A stretch of 43,256 nt of DNA from Rhodospirillales bacterium (GTDB lineage Bacteria > Pseudomonadota > Alphaproteobacteria > Rhodospirillales > UBA2165). The DNA is taken from NCBI GenBank assembly GCA_022823235.1, contig JAJDXO010000045.1:77702-120957 (forward strand). The letters are read 5' to 3'. The position numbers and the translations under genes are program-made. Each line of letters starts with the position of its first letter. Positions within the stretch are counted from its first letter, which is position 1. Below, one piece after another: positions 43,060 to 43,256 of this stretch. The notes beneath the pieces were generated by a model, which saw only the letters and a program-made list of their open reading frames with translations, did not search any database and was not told where the DNA came from.

Positions 43060-43095
43060 AAGGCCCGTCTCTTCCGAGGCGGGCCTTTTCCTTTT
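43060..43095 (+). terminator. Rho-independent terminator of the second TRAP binding-protein gene
   Basis: AAGGCCCGTCT pairs with the GAGGCGGGCCTT arm around CTTCC, apart from one G-T wobble, and is followed by TTCCTTTT. It lies about 35 bp after the stop and before the convergent SDR gene. Confidence 0.8.
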
Positions 43096-43104
43096 GCGGA
43101 GACC

Positions 43105-43256
43105 CTAACGCGCGCCGGAAACGTTCAGATTGCTGCCCGACACGTAGGAGGCGTCATCCGACAGCAGCCATAGTATCGCCCTGGCGACCTCCTTGGGCTG
43201 CCCGGCCCGGCCCATGGGCAGGCTCGGACCCACACGCTCGACGCGGCCTTCGGGCT
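43105..43256 (-). CDS. Short-chain dehydrogenase/reductase, C-terminal end (cut by window edge)
   Basis: About 49 residues before the TAG at 43105-43107 are visible: GRVERVGPSLPMGRAGQPKE, VARAILWLLSDDASYV and SGSNLNVSGAR. PMGRAGQPxEVAxAxxWLLSDxASYVxGS is the C-terminal signature of classical SDR enzymes (3-oxoacyl-ACP reductase-like). The cofactor and active-site parts lie outside the window, so no substrate can be suggested. Confidence 0.9.
   Translation of the reverse strand, partial: PEGRVERVGPSLPMGRAGQPKEVARAILWLLSDDASYVSGSNLNVSGAR

Overview
The window is a high-GC, gene-dense chromosomal segment of a Gram-negative bacterium, almost certainly an alphaproteobacterium of a Rhodospirillales-like, environmental type. 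This rests on the kdsD-lptC-lptA-lptB-rpoN-ptsN order, an Hsp20/DUF1150 pair, a short HRDC-less RNase D, FNR/FixK-type boxes and an abundance of TRAP transporters. There is no phage, transposon, CRISPR array or replication origin. Composition is even except for AT-rich patches at about 7.33-7.37 kb and 31.19-31.35 kb, both regulatory. About 45 protein genes and two tRNA genes are supported.

Layout. 0-6.3 kb: end of an IclR regulator, tRNA-Ala(CGC), YggT, folD, a class II aldolase-like protein, a sulfotransferase, lepA and a VOC-fold protein. 6.3-8.8 kb: an alpha/beta hydrolase, then a compact ArsR / 29-codon ORF / ArsP-like permease operon behind a 42-bp palindrome. 8.8-15.6 kb: orphan ParA, TonB-family protein, concentrative nucleoside transporter, quinone-oxidoreductase-like enzyme, M17 aminopeptidase and a complex I NDUFA9-like protein. 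15.8-22.5 kb: tRNA-Leu(CAG), RNase D-like nuclease, then the LPS export and sigma-54 block, with an unusual 300-bp structured-looking leader between rpoN and ptsN where hpf would usually sit. 22.5-25.6 kb: a stress block (Hsp20, DUF1150, universal stress protein, small protein, CBS-CBS-BON protein). Each of the last three genes has its own FNR/FixK-type box, so this looks like a small oxygen-limitation regulon.

25.6-32.1 kb: threonine aldolase, a GhrA-like reductase, and a TRAP system (TakP-like binding protein plus fused DctQM) divergent from a FadR-type GntR regulator, with two matching operator candidates between them. 32.1-43.0 kb: a long leftward cluster DctQ, DctM, HyuA, HyuB, a small membrane protein, a persulfide dioxygenase-rhodanese fusion, an MFS exporter and a GST, with a divergent second TRAP binding protein. 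The simplest reading is uptake of a cyclic amide (hydantoin, 5-oxoproline or a thio-analogue), ATP-dependent ring opening by HyuAB, and sulfane-sulfur/glutathione handling downstream. The window ends in the C-terminus of an SDR enzyme.

The points most worth following are the triple FNR/FixK-box stress locus, the HyuAB-TRAP-sulfur cluster whose binding protein lacks the usual carboxylate-binding arginine, the translationally coupled mini-ORF between arsR and arsP, the rpoN-ptsN leader, and a G-quadruplex motif inside the TRAP/hydantoinase operon. No wholly new defence or mobile system was found.
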